Notes under the pieces: model-generated
What the model was told of the DNA's origin: nothing
What the model saw: the letters and a program-made list of their open reading frames with translations, nothing else
The model's database searches: none
In this document: one piece after another, positions 28,273 to 37,153 of the stretch
Position numbering within the stretch: position 1 is the first letter of the stretch
How the letters are laid out: each line of letters starts with the position of its first letter
NCBI GenBank assembly: GCA_027484085.1
Contig: JAIXQF010000004.1
Coordinates: forward strand, 960,162-1,024,161
Reading direction: 5' to 3'
Length of the DNA stretch: 64,000 bases
Source of the DNA: Actinomycetales bacterium
GTDB taxonomy: Bacteria; Actinomycetota; Actinomycetes; S36-B12; UBA5976
Made by a program: the position numbers and the translations under genes

Positions 28273-29241
28273 ATGAGTGATGTCTTAGTAATTGGTGCTG
28301 GTCCTGCTGGTTTATACGCTGCGTATTACGCAGGCTTTCGAGGATTTTCAGTAACGGTTCTGGATGTCTTAACCGAACCTGGCGGTCAGATCACTGCCAT
28401 GTATCCCGAAAAAGAGATCTTTGATATTGCCGGTTTCCCAGCCGTCAAAGGCCGCGATTTAGTGGACGGCTTGATGAAGCAAGCCGGCGCCTTCAATCCA
28501 AAGTTTGTTTTAGGCGAACGAGCCGAAGAGTTAGAAACTAGCGAAGAAGGTCCGGTCCGAGTGGTTACTGACAAGGGCACAGTAATCGAAGCCAAAGTTG
28601 CGATCATCACAGGTGGGATTGGTTCCTTTACTCCCCGTGAATTGCCAGCTGGAAATGAGTACGTTGGCAAAGGCTTGGTCTACTTCGTTCCCAAACTTGA
28701 TGTGCATGCAGGTAAAGATGTCGTGATTATTGGTGGCGGCGACTCGGCGTTTGACTGGGCTTACTCATTGGCCCCAATCGCTAAATCGGTAACTCTAGTT
28801 CACCGACGCGATACCTTCCGCGCCCACGCTGCAACAGTTGACCAGGTGCGTGCCATGGGTGTCGAACTGATTATCAACTCTGAAGTCGAAAGCGTTGCTG
28901 GTGAAGCTTGGATTGAATCAGTAACCATCAAGAACAAGGATGGGGAATCTCGAACCCTGCCAGCCCAGACACTCGTAGCTGCTCTCGGCTTCATCGCAAA
29001 CATTGGTCCAATTGCGAACTGGGGCATCGAACTAGAGAAGCGCCGAATCTTGGTTGACACGACAATGAAAACTAACTTGCCTCGGGTTTATTCCGCGGGT
29101 GACATCACAACCTATGTTGGCAAGGTTCCATTGATTTCCGTTGGTTTTGGTGAAGCCGGCTTGGCGGTAAACAATTCAGTGCCATACATCGATGAACATC
29201 AGGGTGTCTTCCCGGGTCATTCAAGCGGTGGCGGCGAGTAG
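28273..29241 (+). CDS. Thioredoxin-reductase-like ferredoxin--NADP+ reductase
   Basis: A two-dinucleotide-domain flavoprotein of 322 aa. FAD is bound by the N-terminal VIGAGPAGLYAAYYAGF and by the C-terminal YSAGDITTYVGK. NAD(P)H is bound by VVIIGGGDSAFDWAYSLA. There is no CxxC disulfide, so it is not a thioredoxin reductase; the closest type is the YumC-like ferredoxin/flavodoxin NADP+ reductase. PGGQITAMYPEKEIFDIAGFP is typical of that group. It is followed after two bases by the beta-CA gene. Confidence 0.88.
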   Translation: MSDVLVIGAGPAGLYAAYYAGFRGFSVTVLDVLTEPGGQITAMYPEKEIFDIAGFPAVKGRDLVDGLMKQAGAFNPKFVLGERAEELETSEEGPVRVVTDKGTVIEAKVAIITGGIGSFTPRELPAGNEYVGKGLVYFVPKLDVHAGKDVVIIGGGDSAFDWAYSLAPIAKSVTLVHRRDTFRAHAATVDQVRAMGVELIINSEVESVAGEAWIESVTIKNKDGESRTLPAQTLVAALGFIANIGPIANWGIELEKRRILVDTTMKTNLPRVYSAGDITTYVGKVPLISVGFGEAGLAVNNSVPYIDEHQGVFPGHSSGGGE

Positions 29242-29243
29242 AA

Positions 29244-29762
29244 ATGCCAAACCAACCATTTCCTAAAGATGTATTCAGCGATGTGCTGGCTGCAAATCTT
29301 GAGTACGAAAAAGATTTCGAGAGCTCGCATTTAACCGGTAAAGCAGCGCAAGGTCTTGCAATCATCACGTGTATGGATTCTCGAATCAGTCCGCTAGCAA
29401 TTGTTGGAATGGGACCAGGAGATGTAAAGATTCTGCGTAACGCAGGCGCACGCGTCACGGATGACGTTCTGCGAACCCTGGTATTGGCAACTTTCCTACT
29501 AGGCGTGAACCGCGTACTGGTAATGCCTCACACTGATTGTCGTATGGCCAGTGCCACAGAGCCTGAGATTCACGAAACCATTCTCAAGGATCATGGCGTC
29601 GATACTCGTAGCGTGGAGTTTAGAACCGTAAGCAATCCAATTGAGGCGCTGGAAACTGACGTAATGCGCATTCGTACTTATCCATTACTGGCTAGTGGCG
29701 TTGTAGTTGGTGGCGCTGTGTTCGATGTTAATACTGGCAAACTTCAAACGTACGACTTCTAG
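29244..29762 (+). CDS. Beta-class carbonic anhydrase-like protein
   Basis: A 172-aa protein with the beta-CA metal site. CMDSR gives the first zinc cysteine with the Asp-Arg dyad, and PHTDCRM gives the histidine and second cysteine. RNAGARVTDDVLRTL between them is the usual helix. It would interconvert carbon dioxide and bicarbonate in the cytosol; the short form found in Actinobacteria has few tested members. Bicarbonate would be useful to the crotonyl-CoA carboxylase/reductase at 46 kb (inference). Confidence 0.86.
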   Translation: MPNQPFPKDVFSDVLAANLEYEKDFESSHLTGKAAQGLAIITCMDSRISPLAIVGMGPGDVKILRNAGARVTDDVLRTLVLATFLLGVNRVLVMPHTDCRMASATEPEIHETILKDHGVDTRSVEFRTVSNPIEALETDVMRIRTYPLLASGVVVGGAVFDVNTGKLQTYDF

Positions 29763-29774
29763 ATAGGAAATCTA

Positions 29775-29975
29775 ATGCCGTTCATTACTGTGCAATTGAT
29801 CGAAGGACGCAGCGTCGAACAAAAGCATGCGTTGATCAAAGAGATATCTGAAGCAGCCATTCGAGTTCTAGATGCCGATCCCGACAACGTTCGAATCGTG
29901 ATTAATGAAGTTACTGCCGATGACTGGGGTGTCGGTGGCGTACCTGTAGCCGTGAGTCGGGCTAAAAAACCTTAA
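29775..29975 (+). CDS. 4-oxalocrotonate tautomerase-family protein
   Basis: A 66-aa tautomerase subunit. The mature N-terminus would be Pro-1 (MPFITVQLIEGRSVEQKHAL), the catalytic base of the family, and the VRIVINEV strand is typical. The substrate is unknown; such single copies are often of low specificity. A ribosome site TAGGAAA precedes the ATG. The last four bases overlap the stop of parE on the other strand. Confidence 0.88.
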   Translation: MPFITVQLIEGRSVEQKHALIKEISEAAIRVLDADPDNVRIVINEVTADDWGVGGVPVAVSRAKKP

Positions 29976-32053
29976 ACGTCAATCTTGGTGCGGTCTAGCT
30001 TGGCCGCGCCATCAATTATGAAATCTTTACGCGGCGCAACTTCGCTACCCATAAGCAATTCAAATACGTTCTCGGCAGATTTTGCATCGCTAACTGTGAT
30101 CCGGCGGAGAGTTCGCTTTTCGGGGTCCATTGTGGTTTCCCGCAACTGAACTGCATCCATCTCACCCAAGCCCTTGTAACGCTGAATTGGTTCTTTCCAA
30201 CGTCGACCTTGCTTGGTGAGGTCCTTAACAGTCGCAGCCATTTCTGCATCGCTGTAGGTATAGATGATCTCTCCTGGCTTCTTTGCAGCTCCGATTACTT
30301 CAATTCGATGAAGTGGTGGTACCGCGGCGTAGATCCGTCCTGCTTCAAGCAATGGAGTTAGATAGCGCTGGAACAGCGTCAAAAGCAAAGTTCGAATGTG
30401 CGCTCCGTCCACATCCGCATCCGCCAGAATAATGATCTTGTTGTAGCGCACTGACTCCATGTCGAATGATCTACCGGAACCAGCTCCAATTACCTGCAGA
30501 ATCGATGCGCACTCATTGTTCTTCAACATGTCAGCAAGTGAGGCTTTTTGAACGTTAAGTATCTTTCCGCGGATCGGAAGTAGAGCTTGGAACTCACTGT
30601 TGCGCGCAGACTTAGCGGTACCAAGTGCGCTATCACCTTCAACGATAAACAATTCAGTTCGTTCGTTATCTTCACTTCGGCAATCTTTAAGCTTGGCCGG
30701 CAAAGTTGAAGACTCCAGCGCAGTCTTACGCCGCTGGGTATCACGGTGCTGACGTGCAGCCAGTCGAGCTCGGGAAGCGTTGGCAACCTTGTCCAAAACG
30801 ATTCTGGTAGCCGGCTTAGCTCCTCTTGGTGGATTCGTGAACCAATTAGAAAGCTCATTGCTGACTACAGTGTTTACAATTTTTGCTGCCGCCGGCGTGC
30901 CCAGGATTTCTTTTGTTTGGCCCTCGAACTGCGGTTCAGCCAGTCTGACCGTTACAACTGCGGTCAAACCTTCTTGTACATCTTCTTTGGATACTGCGTC
31001 TTCGCCGGCTTTAAGCAAACGTTGTGCCTTTAACTGCTCATTAACTACTTTGACAATGGCGCGATCGAAGCCAGTGACATGTGTACCACCCTTTGGTGTG
31101 GAAATGATGTTCACATAGGACTGCAAAGTGGTGTCATAAGTGTTATTCCAAAGCAATGCAATGTCTACGCCAAGCTCGCGCTCTACTTCTTGCGGCGTCA
31201 TGTGCCCTTGGTCATCAAGTACGGGAACAGTTTCGGTGAACTTGCCAGTTCCCTTAAGTCGAATAACCGGCGATACTGCTTCACCCGTTGTCAAGAATTC
31301 GCAGAATTCTGAAATGCCACCTACGTGAACAAACTCAGTTGTGCTATCGCTCTTTAAGCGATTATCTGTAACGACAATTGTTAAGCCTGGAACCAAGAAC
31401 GAAGTCTGTCTGGCCCGAGCATGGATCTCGGTTAAATCAAAAGCTGCATCCGGTGTAAAGATTTGGGAATCAGCCCAGAACTTTATTCGAGTTCCGGTCG
31501 CGGTCTTCTTGGCTGGCTTGCCAGCTTTCTTTAAGCCACCTTGCTTAGTGAATTTGCCGGTCTCGTCCTTGCCAACGAATACACCAGGCGCTCCGCGACT
31601 AAAGCTCATTGCGTGAGTATTTCCAGAACGATCTACTTCAACATCTAAGCGGCTGGAAAGCGCGTTAACCACTGATGCACCGACTCCGTGCAGACCGCCG
31701 GAAGCCGTGTAGGAACCGCCACCGAATTTGCCGCCAGCGTGAAGCTTGGTCATGACAACCTCAACGCCTGTGAGCTTGGTTTTTGGCTCAACGTCCACTG
31801 GAATGCCGCGGCCGTTATCTCGAACTTCGGCAATCTGGTCGGAATGCAGTGTGACTTCAATTCGCGTGCAATGGCCACCTAGCGCTTCGTCAACTGAGTT
31901 ATCAATGATTTCCCAGAGGCAGTGCATAAGTCCGCGCGAATCTGTGGAACCGATGTACATACCTGGACGCTTGCGAACCGCATCTAAGCCCTCTAAGACC
32001 GAGAGATCTGATGCGTTGTAATCACCTGCAACAGAGGTCTTTTTGGCTGCCAT
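29972..32053 (-). CDS. parE: Type IIA topoisomerase subunit B, topoisomerase IV (ParE type)
   Basis: The ATPase subunit of topoisomerase IV, 693 aa. GHKL motifs: IDNSVDEALGGHC, VRDNGRGIPVD and GGLHGVGASVVNALS. The TOPRIM domain shows FIVEGDSALGTAKSARN and the metal triad in ILADADVDGAHIRTLLL. The chain ends with the MDPEKRTLRRI and EVAPRKDFI segments. It pairs with parC 1.7 kb away. In Actinobacteria parE, a DUF7455 gene and the principal sigma gene lie together, as here. Confidence 0.93.
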   Translation of the reverse strand: MAAKKTSVAGDYNASDLSVLEGLDAVRKRPGMYIGSTDSRGLMHCLWEIIDNSVDEALGGHCTRIEVTLHSDQIAEVRDNGRGIPVDVEPKTKLTGVEVVMTKLHAGGKFGGGSYTASGGLHGVGASVVNALSSRLDVEVDRSGNTHAMSFSRGAPGVFVGKDETGKFTKQGGLKKAGKPAKKTATGTRIKFWADSQIFTPDAAFDLTEIHARARQTSFLVPGLTIVVTDNRLKSDSTTEFVHVGGISEFCEFLTTGEAVSPVIRLKGTGKFTETVPVLDDQGHMTPQEVERELGVDIALLWNNTYDTTLQSYVNIISTPKGGTHVTGFDRAIVKVVNEQLKAQRLLKAGEDAVSKEDVQEGLTAVVTVRLAEPQFEGQTKEILGTPAAAKIVNTVVSNELSNWFTNPPRGAKPATRIVLDKVANASRARLAARQHRDTQRRKTALESSTLPAKLKDCRSEDNERTELFIVEGDSALGTAKSARNSEFQALLPIRGKILNVQKASLADMLKNNECASILQVIGAGSGRSFDMESVRYNKIIILADADVDGAHIRTLLLTLFQRYLTPLLEAGRIYAAVPPLHRIEVIGAAKKPGEIIYTYSDAEMAATVKDLTKQGRRWKEPIQRYKGLGEMDAVQLRETTMDPEKRTLRRITVSDAKSAENVFELLMGSEVAPRKDFIIDGAAKLDRTKIDV

Positions 32054-32290
32054 AACCCTTTAAGAATAGGCAGAAATTGCTGGTCTCTGGGGCTGCCACG
32101 CCGCTGCTAAGTGATCAGCATGTGCGCTTGTGAACACTTGCACCAGTGAACGCGAGAGCAATTAACTAATACGCCGGTAGTGAACCTGATCCAAGGTTGT
32201 CTGGTTTCGGCGTGTTAGAGAGCGAACTTTCTGAAATGATTGAACAATAGTCACAACGCGCGAAATGCTAACGAAGGAAATGGTGCCAGG
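32054..32290. other. Gap between divergent parE and DUF7455 genes
   Basis: About 237 bp. No convincing small gene or hairpin is seen. Three copies of GTGAAC occur at 32130, 32146 and 32180 with uneven spacing and are probably chance. The promoters of both flanking genes must lie here. For parE a TATTCT hexamer lies nine bases upstream of its ATG. Confidence 0.5.
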
Positions 32291-32491
32291 ATGAGTTCAA
32301 CAATCACTCGTACTCCACTTACTGCTGCAGACCGCTGCGATCGTTGTGCCGCTCAAGCTCTTGTGCGCGTGTTCTTAGAGGGCGGCTCTGCCCTTCAGTT
32401 CTGTGGTCACCACTTCAAGGAGCACGAAGTTCGCCTCCGCGCGGTAGCTGTTGATGTTCAGGACGAAACTCACCAATTAGACGGCGTCTAA
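32291..32491 (+). CDS. DUF7455 small zinc-binding-like protein
   Basis: A 66-aa protein with CDRCAAQA and FCGHHFKEHE, giving two cysteines, a third cysteine and paired histidines that could bind zinc. It is recognised as the small family lying between parE and the principal sigma gene in Actinobacteria. The frame is open from 32240, but the family begins at the ATG at 32291. The function is unknown; a role near transcription is a guess from position. Confidence 0.75.
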   Translation: MSSTITRTPLTAADRCDRCAAQALVRVFLEGGSALQFCGHHFKEHEVRLRAVAVDVQDETHQLDGV

Positions 32492-32504
32492 ATTTCTCAA
32501 TCGC

Positions 32505-33554
32505 CTACGACTTTGAAGGCGAAGGTGACGGAACTGCAGCCGGCGTGAAAGTCGCGTCGCCACTGGTTGTGATCACTTCAACCCAAGTCTTTCCAGGCGC
32601 CGGGTGAACCACATTTCCTAATGAATCAGTGAGTTTCATCTGGGATAGATCATCAGCTTTCGACCATGTTATGTCGGTAACAACGTTTCCAATGATCAAA
32701 TGTCCCTTGCCAGTTCCGGTAACTACTGTGCGCGGAACATAACCCCCAGTTGAACCCTTGTAGCCAGCGTCGGTTTCAGTTGCTCGGATGATGACCAAAC
32801 TCGTTGCTGATAATTGGTTACCACTAATTGCCATGTGTGGCTTCTTACCGTCATCGCGTAACCATAGTTTCGTTGCAGCATCCCAAGTCCAGTTTGGCTT
32901 TGACGCCATACTAAATTTCACAGCCACCTTTGTAATTTCGGTACCAGCAGGCGTAATTGCTTCCACTGGTTTTACAAAAAAGCCATCGGTCTTCGAAACT
33001 TTAGCTTTGCCACTGTCGATTACATCTTGTGGGTAGATGAATAAGTTATGTGGTTTGCGGTGATAGTCAGTTCGGTGCATGCCGGGTGCGCCTTCATTGA
33101 ACACAACGACATCATCTGGAATTGTGTTTGCAAAGTAATTCAAAGTAGCGCGAGCAGCGCCCGAGAAAATGAAGTAATCCGAGAACGTTGACACAATGCT
33201 GGCATCTACATGTCGACCGCTACGAACCGGTCCAGCCTCTTCTGGAATCTCTGACTGGAAAACCGAGATAAATCTGGTCATTCCGCCCTCGACAAGTTCC
33301 TCAAAAACAATGTCAGCCATATCCAAGCCATACTGCGGTCGAACGCTTGGATCATTTTCAATCTTGATTGCTAGGACTGGCTTCTCGGCAGCGTCTATCG
33401 GACCGGGCAGCTGGGTAAATGGCCATAACGTTTCTGGCGAAGGCGTTGGGCTAGGTGTTGGAGATGCATCGACTGCCTGATTGTCCTTTGAGCAGGCTGA
33501 TAGCAGTAGCGAAACGGCTACCAAGAGAGTTGCGCCGCGTCCAAGATTTTTCAT
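32505..33554 (-). CDS. DUF3048 lipoprotein (YerB-like)
   Basis: A 349-aa exported lipoprotein. The signal peptide ends in a lipobox LLSAC, followed by a Ser/Thr/Pro linker (PTPSPTPSP). The two DUF3048 halves follow: LAIKIENDPSVRPQYGLDMAD, with EELVEGGMTRFISVFQS and GPVRSGRHVDASI, then the C-terminal domain with W-DG- strands. YerB-like proteins are envelope proteins of unknown biochemical role. It lies downstream of the sigma gene and is separated from it by a strong hairpin. Confidence 0.85.
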   Translation of the reverse strand: MKNLGRGATLLVAVSLLLSACSKDNQAVDASPTPSPTPSPETLWPFTQLPGPIDAAEKPVLAIKIENDPSVRPQYGLDMADIVFEELVEGGMTRFISVFQSEIPEEAGPVRSGRHVDASIVSTFSDYFIFSGAARATLNYFANTIPDDVVVFNEGAPGMHRTDYHRKPHNLFIYPQDVIDSGKAKVSKTDGFFVKPVEAITPAGTEITKVAVKFSMASKPNWTWDAATKLWLRDDGKKPHMAISGNQLSATSLVIIRATETDAGYKGSTGGYVPRTVVTGTGKGHLIIGNVVTDITWSKADDLSQMKLTDSLGNVVHPAPGKTWVEVITTSGDATFTPAAVPSPSPSKS

Positions 33555-33631
33555 TCCAAACCACCAAAAACTAGATTACTTTTCTATTTAACCCTGCCCG
33601 AGACTCAATACGATAAGGGGTTACGACACGC

Positions 33632-33665
33632 AAAAAGGCACCAGCGGTTAGCTGATCCCTTTTTT
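33632..33665 (-). terminator. Rho-independent terminator of the principal sigma gene, probably bidirectional
   Basis: AAAAAGG (33632-33638) pairs with CCTTTTT (33658-33664). Inside, CACCAGC pairs with GCTGATC apart from one mismatch and a wobble, leaving a five-base loop. Both strands end the stem in a run of T. It lies 30 bp past the sigma gene stop. Confidence 0.75.
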
Positions 33666-33692
33666 GAGACGATGACTTATTATCAAAAATTC

Positions 33693-35150
33693 TTAATCTA
33701 AGTAATCGCGCAGAACTTGAGAACGAGACGGATGGCGAAGCTTTGACATTGTCTTTGATTCGATCTGGCGAATACGTTCACGGGTAACTCCGTAAACCTT
33801 TCCGATTTCATCCAAAGTCTTTGGCTGACCATCAGTCAGGCCAAAGCGCATCTTGACTACGCCAGATTCACGATCTGACAAAGTATCGAGCACTGAGTCC
33901 AACTGTTCTTGCAACAATGTGAACGAGACTGCATCGGCTGGAACGATCGCTTCTGAGTCTTCGATTAAGTCGCCAAATTCGCTATCGCCTTCCTCACCAA
34001 GTGGGGTGTGCAGCGAGATTGGTTCGCGACCATACTTTTGAACTTCAACAACCTTTTCAGGGGTCATGTCTAGTTCGCGAGCTAGTTCTTCAGGTGTTGG
34101 TTCGCGGCCTAGGTCCTGAAGCATCTGACGCTGAACTCGAGCCAGCTTGTTGATGACTTCAACCATGTGAACCGGAATACGAATTGTGCGGGCCTGGTCA
34201 GCCATGGCGCGGGTAATAGCCTGGCGAATCCACCAAGTTGCGTACGTCGAGAACTTGTAACCCTTGGTGTAGTCAAACTTTTCAACTGCGCGGATCAAGC
34301 CCAGGTTGCCTTCTTGAATCAAATCCAAGAACAACATTCCACGTCCGGTGTAACGCTTGGCTAAGGAAACAACGAGGCGAAGGTTGGCTTCAAGCAAGTG
34401 ATTCTTTGCGCGCTGACCATCTTCGGCGATCCATTCATAATCACCTTGACGACGATCCTTAAATGGGCCACGAGTTGCCAATAGTTCTTCGGCAAACAAA
34501 CCGGCTTCGATGCGCTTTGCTAGATCAACTTCTTCTTCCGCATTCAGCAAAGGAACTTTACCGATTTGCTTTAGGTAATCCTTTACTGGATCTGCCGTTG
34601 CGCCTGCGGTAATAACTTGTTGAACTGGTTCATCGGTGTCATCAACATCGGAGATCACTAAGTTGTCGCTGTCTGCGGCAACAACTGGCTTTGTCTCGTC
34701 TTCGTCAGCGATGTCAGCTAGATCAGCTACTAATTCAGTTTCTAGATCCACTTCAAGAACGGCTGCGGCAGCAAGCTCAACATCATCGATTACAACGTCA
34801 ACATCTAAATCGATTACTTCGCCATCAAGCTCAATCTCGTCGTCTGCACCAATCTTGGCAACCTTCTTACTTGCCTTCGCTGGAGCAGGTGCTGACGTAG
34901 CTTTCTTCGCAGGCGCTTTCGCAGGCGACTTAGCGGTCGTTTTGGCCGGAGCCTTTGCCGCGGACTTTTTTACGGGCACGGAATTCTTTTTGGCTGCGGG
35001 CGCAGACTTCGCAACGGATTTGGTCGCGACTTTCTTGGCTGGCTTTGCTGGTGCAGCCTTCTTTGCTGTTGCTTTGCTGGCGGTTGCCTTGCTAGCAGTT
35101 GCTTTGCTGGCTGTTGTCTTCTTGGCTGGTGTTGCCTTCTTCGCTGCCAC
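33693..35150 (-). CDS. sigA: Principal RNA polymerase sigma factor (SigA/HrdB type)
   Basis: Group 1 sigma-70 factor of 485 aa. Region 1.2 ([24 protein letters not shown]) begins near residue 185. Region 2 shows [28 protein letters not shown] and the DNA-melting [21 protein letters not shown]. Region 3 follows, and region 4.2 contains [14 protein letters not shown] before the RDYLD end. The first 100 residues are Lys/Ala/Pro-rich with near-repeats of the unit SKATA, histone-H1-like, followed by about 80 acidic residues. Start is GTG at 35150. Upstream TTGACA at 35203-35208 is a candidate -35, but its -10 is weak. Confidence 0.96.
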   Translation of the reverse strand: MAAKKATPAKKTTASKATASKATASKATAKKAAPAKPAKKVATKSVAKSAPAAKKNSVPVKKSAAKAPAKTTAKSPAKAPAKKATSAPAPAKASKKVAKIGADDEIELDGEVIDLDVDVVIDDVELAAAAVLEVDLETELVADLADIADEDETKPVVAADSDNLVISDVDDTDEPVQQVITAGATADPVKDYLKQIGKVPLLNAEEEVDLAKRIEAGLFAEELLATRGPFKDRRQGDYEWIAEDGQRAKNHLLEANLRLVVSLAKRYTGRGMLFLDLIQEGNLGLIRAVEKFDYTKGYKFSTYATWWIRQAITRAMADQARTIRIPVHMVEVINKLARVQRQMLQDLGREPTPEELARELDMTPEKVVEVQKYGREPISLHTPLGEEGDSEFGDLIEDSEAIVPADAVSFTLLQEQLDSVLDTLSDRESGVVKMRFGLTDGQPKTLDEIGKVYGVTRERIRQIESKTMSKLRHPSRSQVLRDYLD

Positions 35151-35296
35151 TTATGCCTCTTTCAGAACTAACTTGCAGTGTTTGTGCAATAACAAGAGCC
35201 CTTGTCAAGCAAGAAGCTCAACACGGGCCACACCGCAAGGATGTGATTTAAGTGTACTCCCCAAACGTGACATCGCAGAATCTAGGGTCTTAGGGG

Positions 35297-36142
35297 TTAC
35301 TGGTGAGAAATTCGAATGGTTCTGGCCGTCAAAATCGGCACCTCCATCGACTTGGTTTGCCGAATAACTTCGCCCCCAACGTCAAAGGTCCCAATTCCCG
35401 AAACTGTATAGACGGCTTCCCAGACGGCAGTTACTCCGACGTTATAGCGTCCAGGAATTCGATACTGGTGAGTTATCTGTCGGCTTGGGTATTGGGCTCC
35501 GGCCACACTCTTCCAACTTGAATTACCGTCTCCCCAGGTCCATCTCCAGGTTGGCTTTGCCGAAATCGAAACTGAATGACCGGAGAGCATGAAGCTGGGT
35601 GGCCTGAAGCTTGTTGGCTGTCCCGTCCAAAAGATCACTGGGATGGCCGTTAGCGAGCCTCCCGGTGGATCAAAGCCTGGAAGCAGTGGCGGCAGGTATC
35701 GAACTACGTAATCTTCTACCTGGGTTTCAATTTGGCGACGCGTGACTGGTTTGGTGCTTCCCCAGCAGACAGATCCGACAACTTCAAGTGAGTTCGCATC
35801 TCGACCGAACCAAACTCGGTACAACAAACTTCCACGCGGGCAGGACGTAACTGCATGTTTGCATGGCTCGTTATTTCCTTGCATGCAATAGATCGTGTAT
35901 TGCCAAGTACACCCCAGACAGTCTGAAACTTTCCATCTCGTCTCATCTGAACCTGAGAATGATTCGGGTAGCAACAGTCCGCCTGTTCCTACATAAGCTG
36001 CACTTGAGTTACTGCCGACAACATCAGGAATGGCCGCGAGACTCGGTGCGCTCGTTGCGGAAACCAATCCAAATGTGACTGCGGCAACCACACAGATACG
36101 CAAAGTCGTTGAAAACAAGTTCAACTCCCCTTTCGGCTTCAT
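35297..36142 (-). CDS. Secreted protein with PKD-like domain
   Basis: An exported protein of about 281 aa. A hydrophobic signal peptide (ICVVAAVTFGLVSATSAPSLAA) is followed by a cysteine-containing region (CLGCTW, CMQGNNEPC) and a PKD-like beta-sandwich with PTWRWTWGDGNSSW, the WxWGDG core of PKD folds, and ITHQYRIPGRYNVGVTAVW. Two starts are possible: ATG at 36142, or TTG at 36118, which has the much better ribosome site (AAAGGGGAG six bases away). Its partner or substrate is unknown. It is a possible surface or adhesion protein. Confidence 0.7.
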   Translation of the reverse strand: MKPKGELNLFSTTLRICVVAAVTFGLVSATSAPSLAAIPDVVGSNSSAAYVGTGGLLLPESFSGSDETRWKVSDCLGCTWQYTIYCMQGNNEPCKHAVTSCPRGSLLYRVWFGRDANSLEVVGSVCWGSTKPVTRRQIETQVEDYVVRYLPPLLPGFDPPGGSLTAIPVIFWTGQPTSFRPPSFMLSGHSVSISAKPTWRWTWGDGNSSWKSVAGAQYPSRQITHQYRIPGRYNVGVTAVWEAVYTVSGIGTFDVGGEVIRQTKSMEVPILTARTIRISHQ

Positions 36143-36283
36143 CCGGTATTCACTACGTCTAGTTCTGTAAGTCGGATAGAGCGGCAACTCGGTGAACGTT
36201 AGACAGCAAGAATCTGAGCCTAAGTTCATGCTTTAATTTTTTGGGCAGAGAATTTCTGACTGTGGATAAGTTGGATCGCACTG

Positions 36284-36856
36284 CTAAGCAGCGCCCTTAA
36301 GGCAGGCATCAAAACTGACGGCCGCTAGAGATGATGACCAAACACTTGCTGGCACGTCATGCCGAAGTGCAATATCTAAAAGTTGAGCGAGCGAATAACT
36401 GGAATCAATCTCTAGTGCGTGATCCACAGCCAAACGTGTCAGCTGACGTTCGCCTTCCAGCCATGCTATGCCGGCAAAAACCGTGGCAAGCGGTGCCGCA
36501 AAGTCTTGCTGGGCGCGACTAACTTCCCGAATCAAATGAGATTGAAATTGGCTGCGCAGTTCGGGCGCATCATGGAGCATTCGCAGTAAACCATCTCGAG
36601 TTCGGATGTCATTCAGACCTATGCAGAGTTGAGCATGTTCTTGCCAATTCAACTCTGTCGCTAGCTGGAGTCTGGCGAACATCTCAGTAACAAGCTGGTC
36701 TCGAGCCTGGTAAGCATCGACCGCAATCGCTTCCGCAAAAGCCTTGGCTATCGACAGAATCTGAGAGTCGCGCTGTTCTATTTGGTCCGCACTCAGCGCG
36801 TGTGTTACCAGGTCAAGCACCTGATCTTGAATCTGTTCTTCGGTTTTGTTTTTCAT
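36284..36856 (-). CDS. DUF4192-like protein, C-terminal part only
   Basis: A 190-aa helical protein from the ATG at 36856. It matches the C-terminal half of actinobacterial DUF4192 proteins (IAWLEGERQLTRLAVDHALE, IDSSYSLAQLLDIAL and DVPASVWSSSL), but those are usually nearly twice as long and have an N-terminal alpha/beta domain that is missing here. The reading frame is intact, so it is either a natural short form or a remnant kept in frame. Function of the family is unknown. Upstream is a 279-bp gap with a long hairpin. Confidence 0.6.
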   Translation of the reverse strand: MKNKTEEQIQDQVLDLVTHALSADQIEQRDSQILSIAKAFAEAIAVDAYQARDQLVTEMFARLQLATELNWQEHAQLCIGLNDIRTRDGLLRMLHDAPELRSQFQSHLIREVSRAQQDFAAPLATVFAGIAWLEGERQLTRLAVDHALEIDSSYSLAQLLDIALRHDVPASVWSSSLAAVSFDACLKGAA

Positions 36857-36988
36857 AACCGAAGCCTGAATCAAAAGAGAAAACGGTAACAGGTTGAGCT
36901 TGTAACTGTGAGCAAATTTCCGTTGTGAATAAGAGTTGAATTAGCCGAAATAACTCAACTAATTCCCACTTGATTTTGGGCACAAAAG

Positions 36989-37036
36989 AGCACCTAGAGT
37001 TCGGGTGGCTTCCCCTCCGCCGTCCCTCTAGGTGCT
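36989..37036. other. Long hairpin with CCCCTCC loop, unexplained; candidate structured RNA or terminator
   Basis: AGCACCTAGAG (36989-36999) pairs perfectly with CTCTAGGTGCT (37026-37036). Inside, after a three-base bulge, GGGTGGC pairs with GCCGTCC using two G-U pairs. The loop TTCCCCTCC has an anti-Shine-Dalgarno look on the plus strand. On the minus strand the stem is followed by CTTTTG, so it could end a minus-strand RNA. Downstream GACACGC-CCA-GCGTGTC (37078-37094) forms a second perfect stem, and CGCATC/GATGCG (37095-37122) a third. No known RNA family was recognised with confidence. Confidence 0.5.
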
Positions 37037-37153
37037 TACCGAAAATCTAGACAACAAACGCCCACAACCTCGGTAATGACACGCCCAGCGTGTCGCATCT
37101 CAAAACCTGACCCCGGTGATGCGGATCTGTCCCGGTTGTGCCAAAGTTTTCTC

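Noticed and set aside
32130-32185. Three copies of GTGAAC upstream of DUF7455
   Set aside because: Six-base matches with uneven spacing (16 and 34 bp) are likely by chance and do not overlap a recognisable promoter.
34636-35367. 243-aa plus-strand frame rich in Ser, Ala and Phe
   Set aside because: It is the antisense of the Lys/Ala-rich head of the principal sigma factor, whose low complexity keeps the other strand open.
36989-37036. Hairpin with C-rich loop considered as 6C RNA or a c-di-AMP riboswitch
   Set aside because: 6C RNA needs two stems each with six or more C in the loop, and the c-di-AMP element needs several further conserved segments; neither is complete here. Kept only as an unexplained structure.
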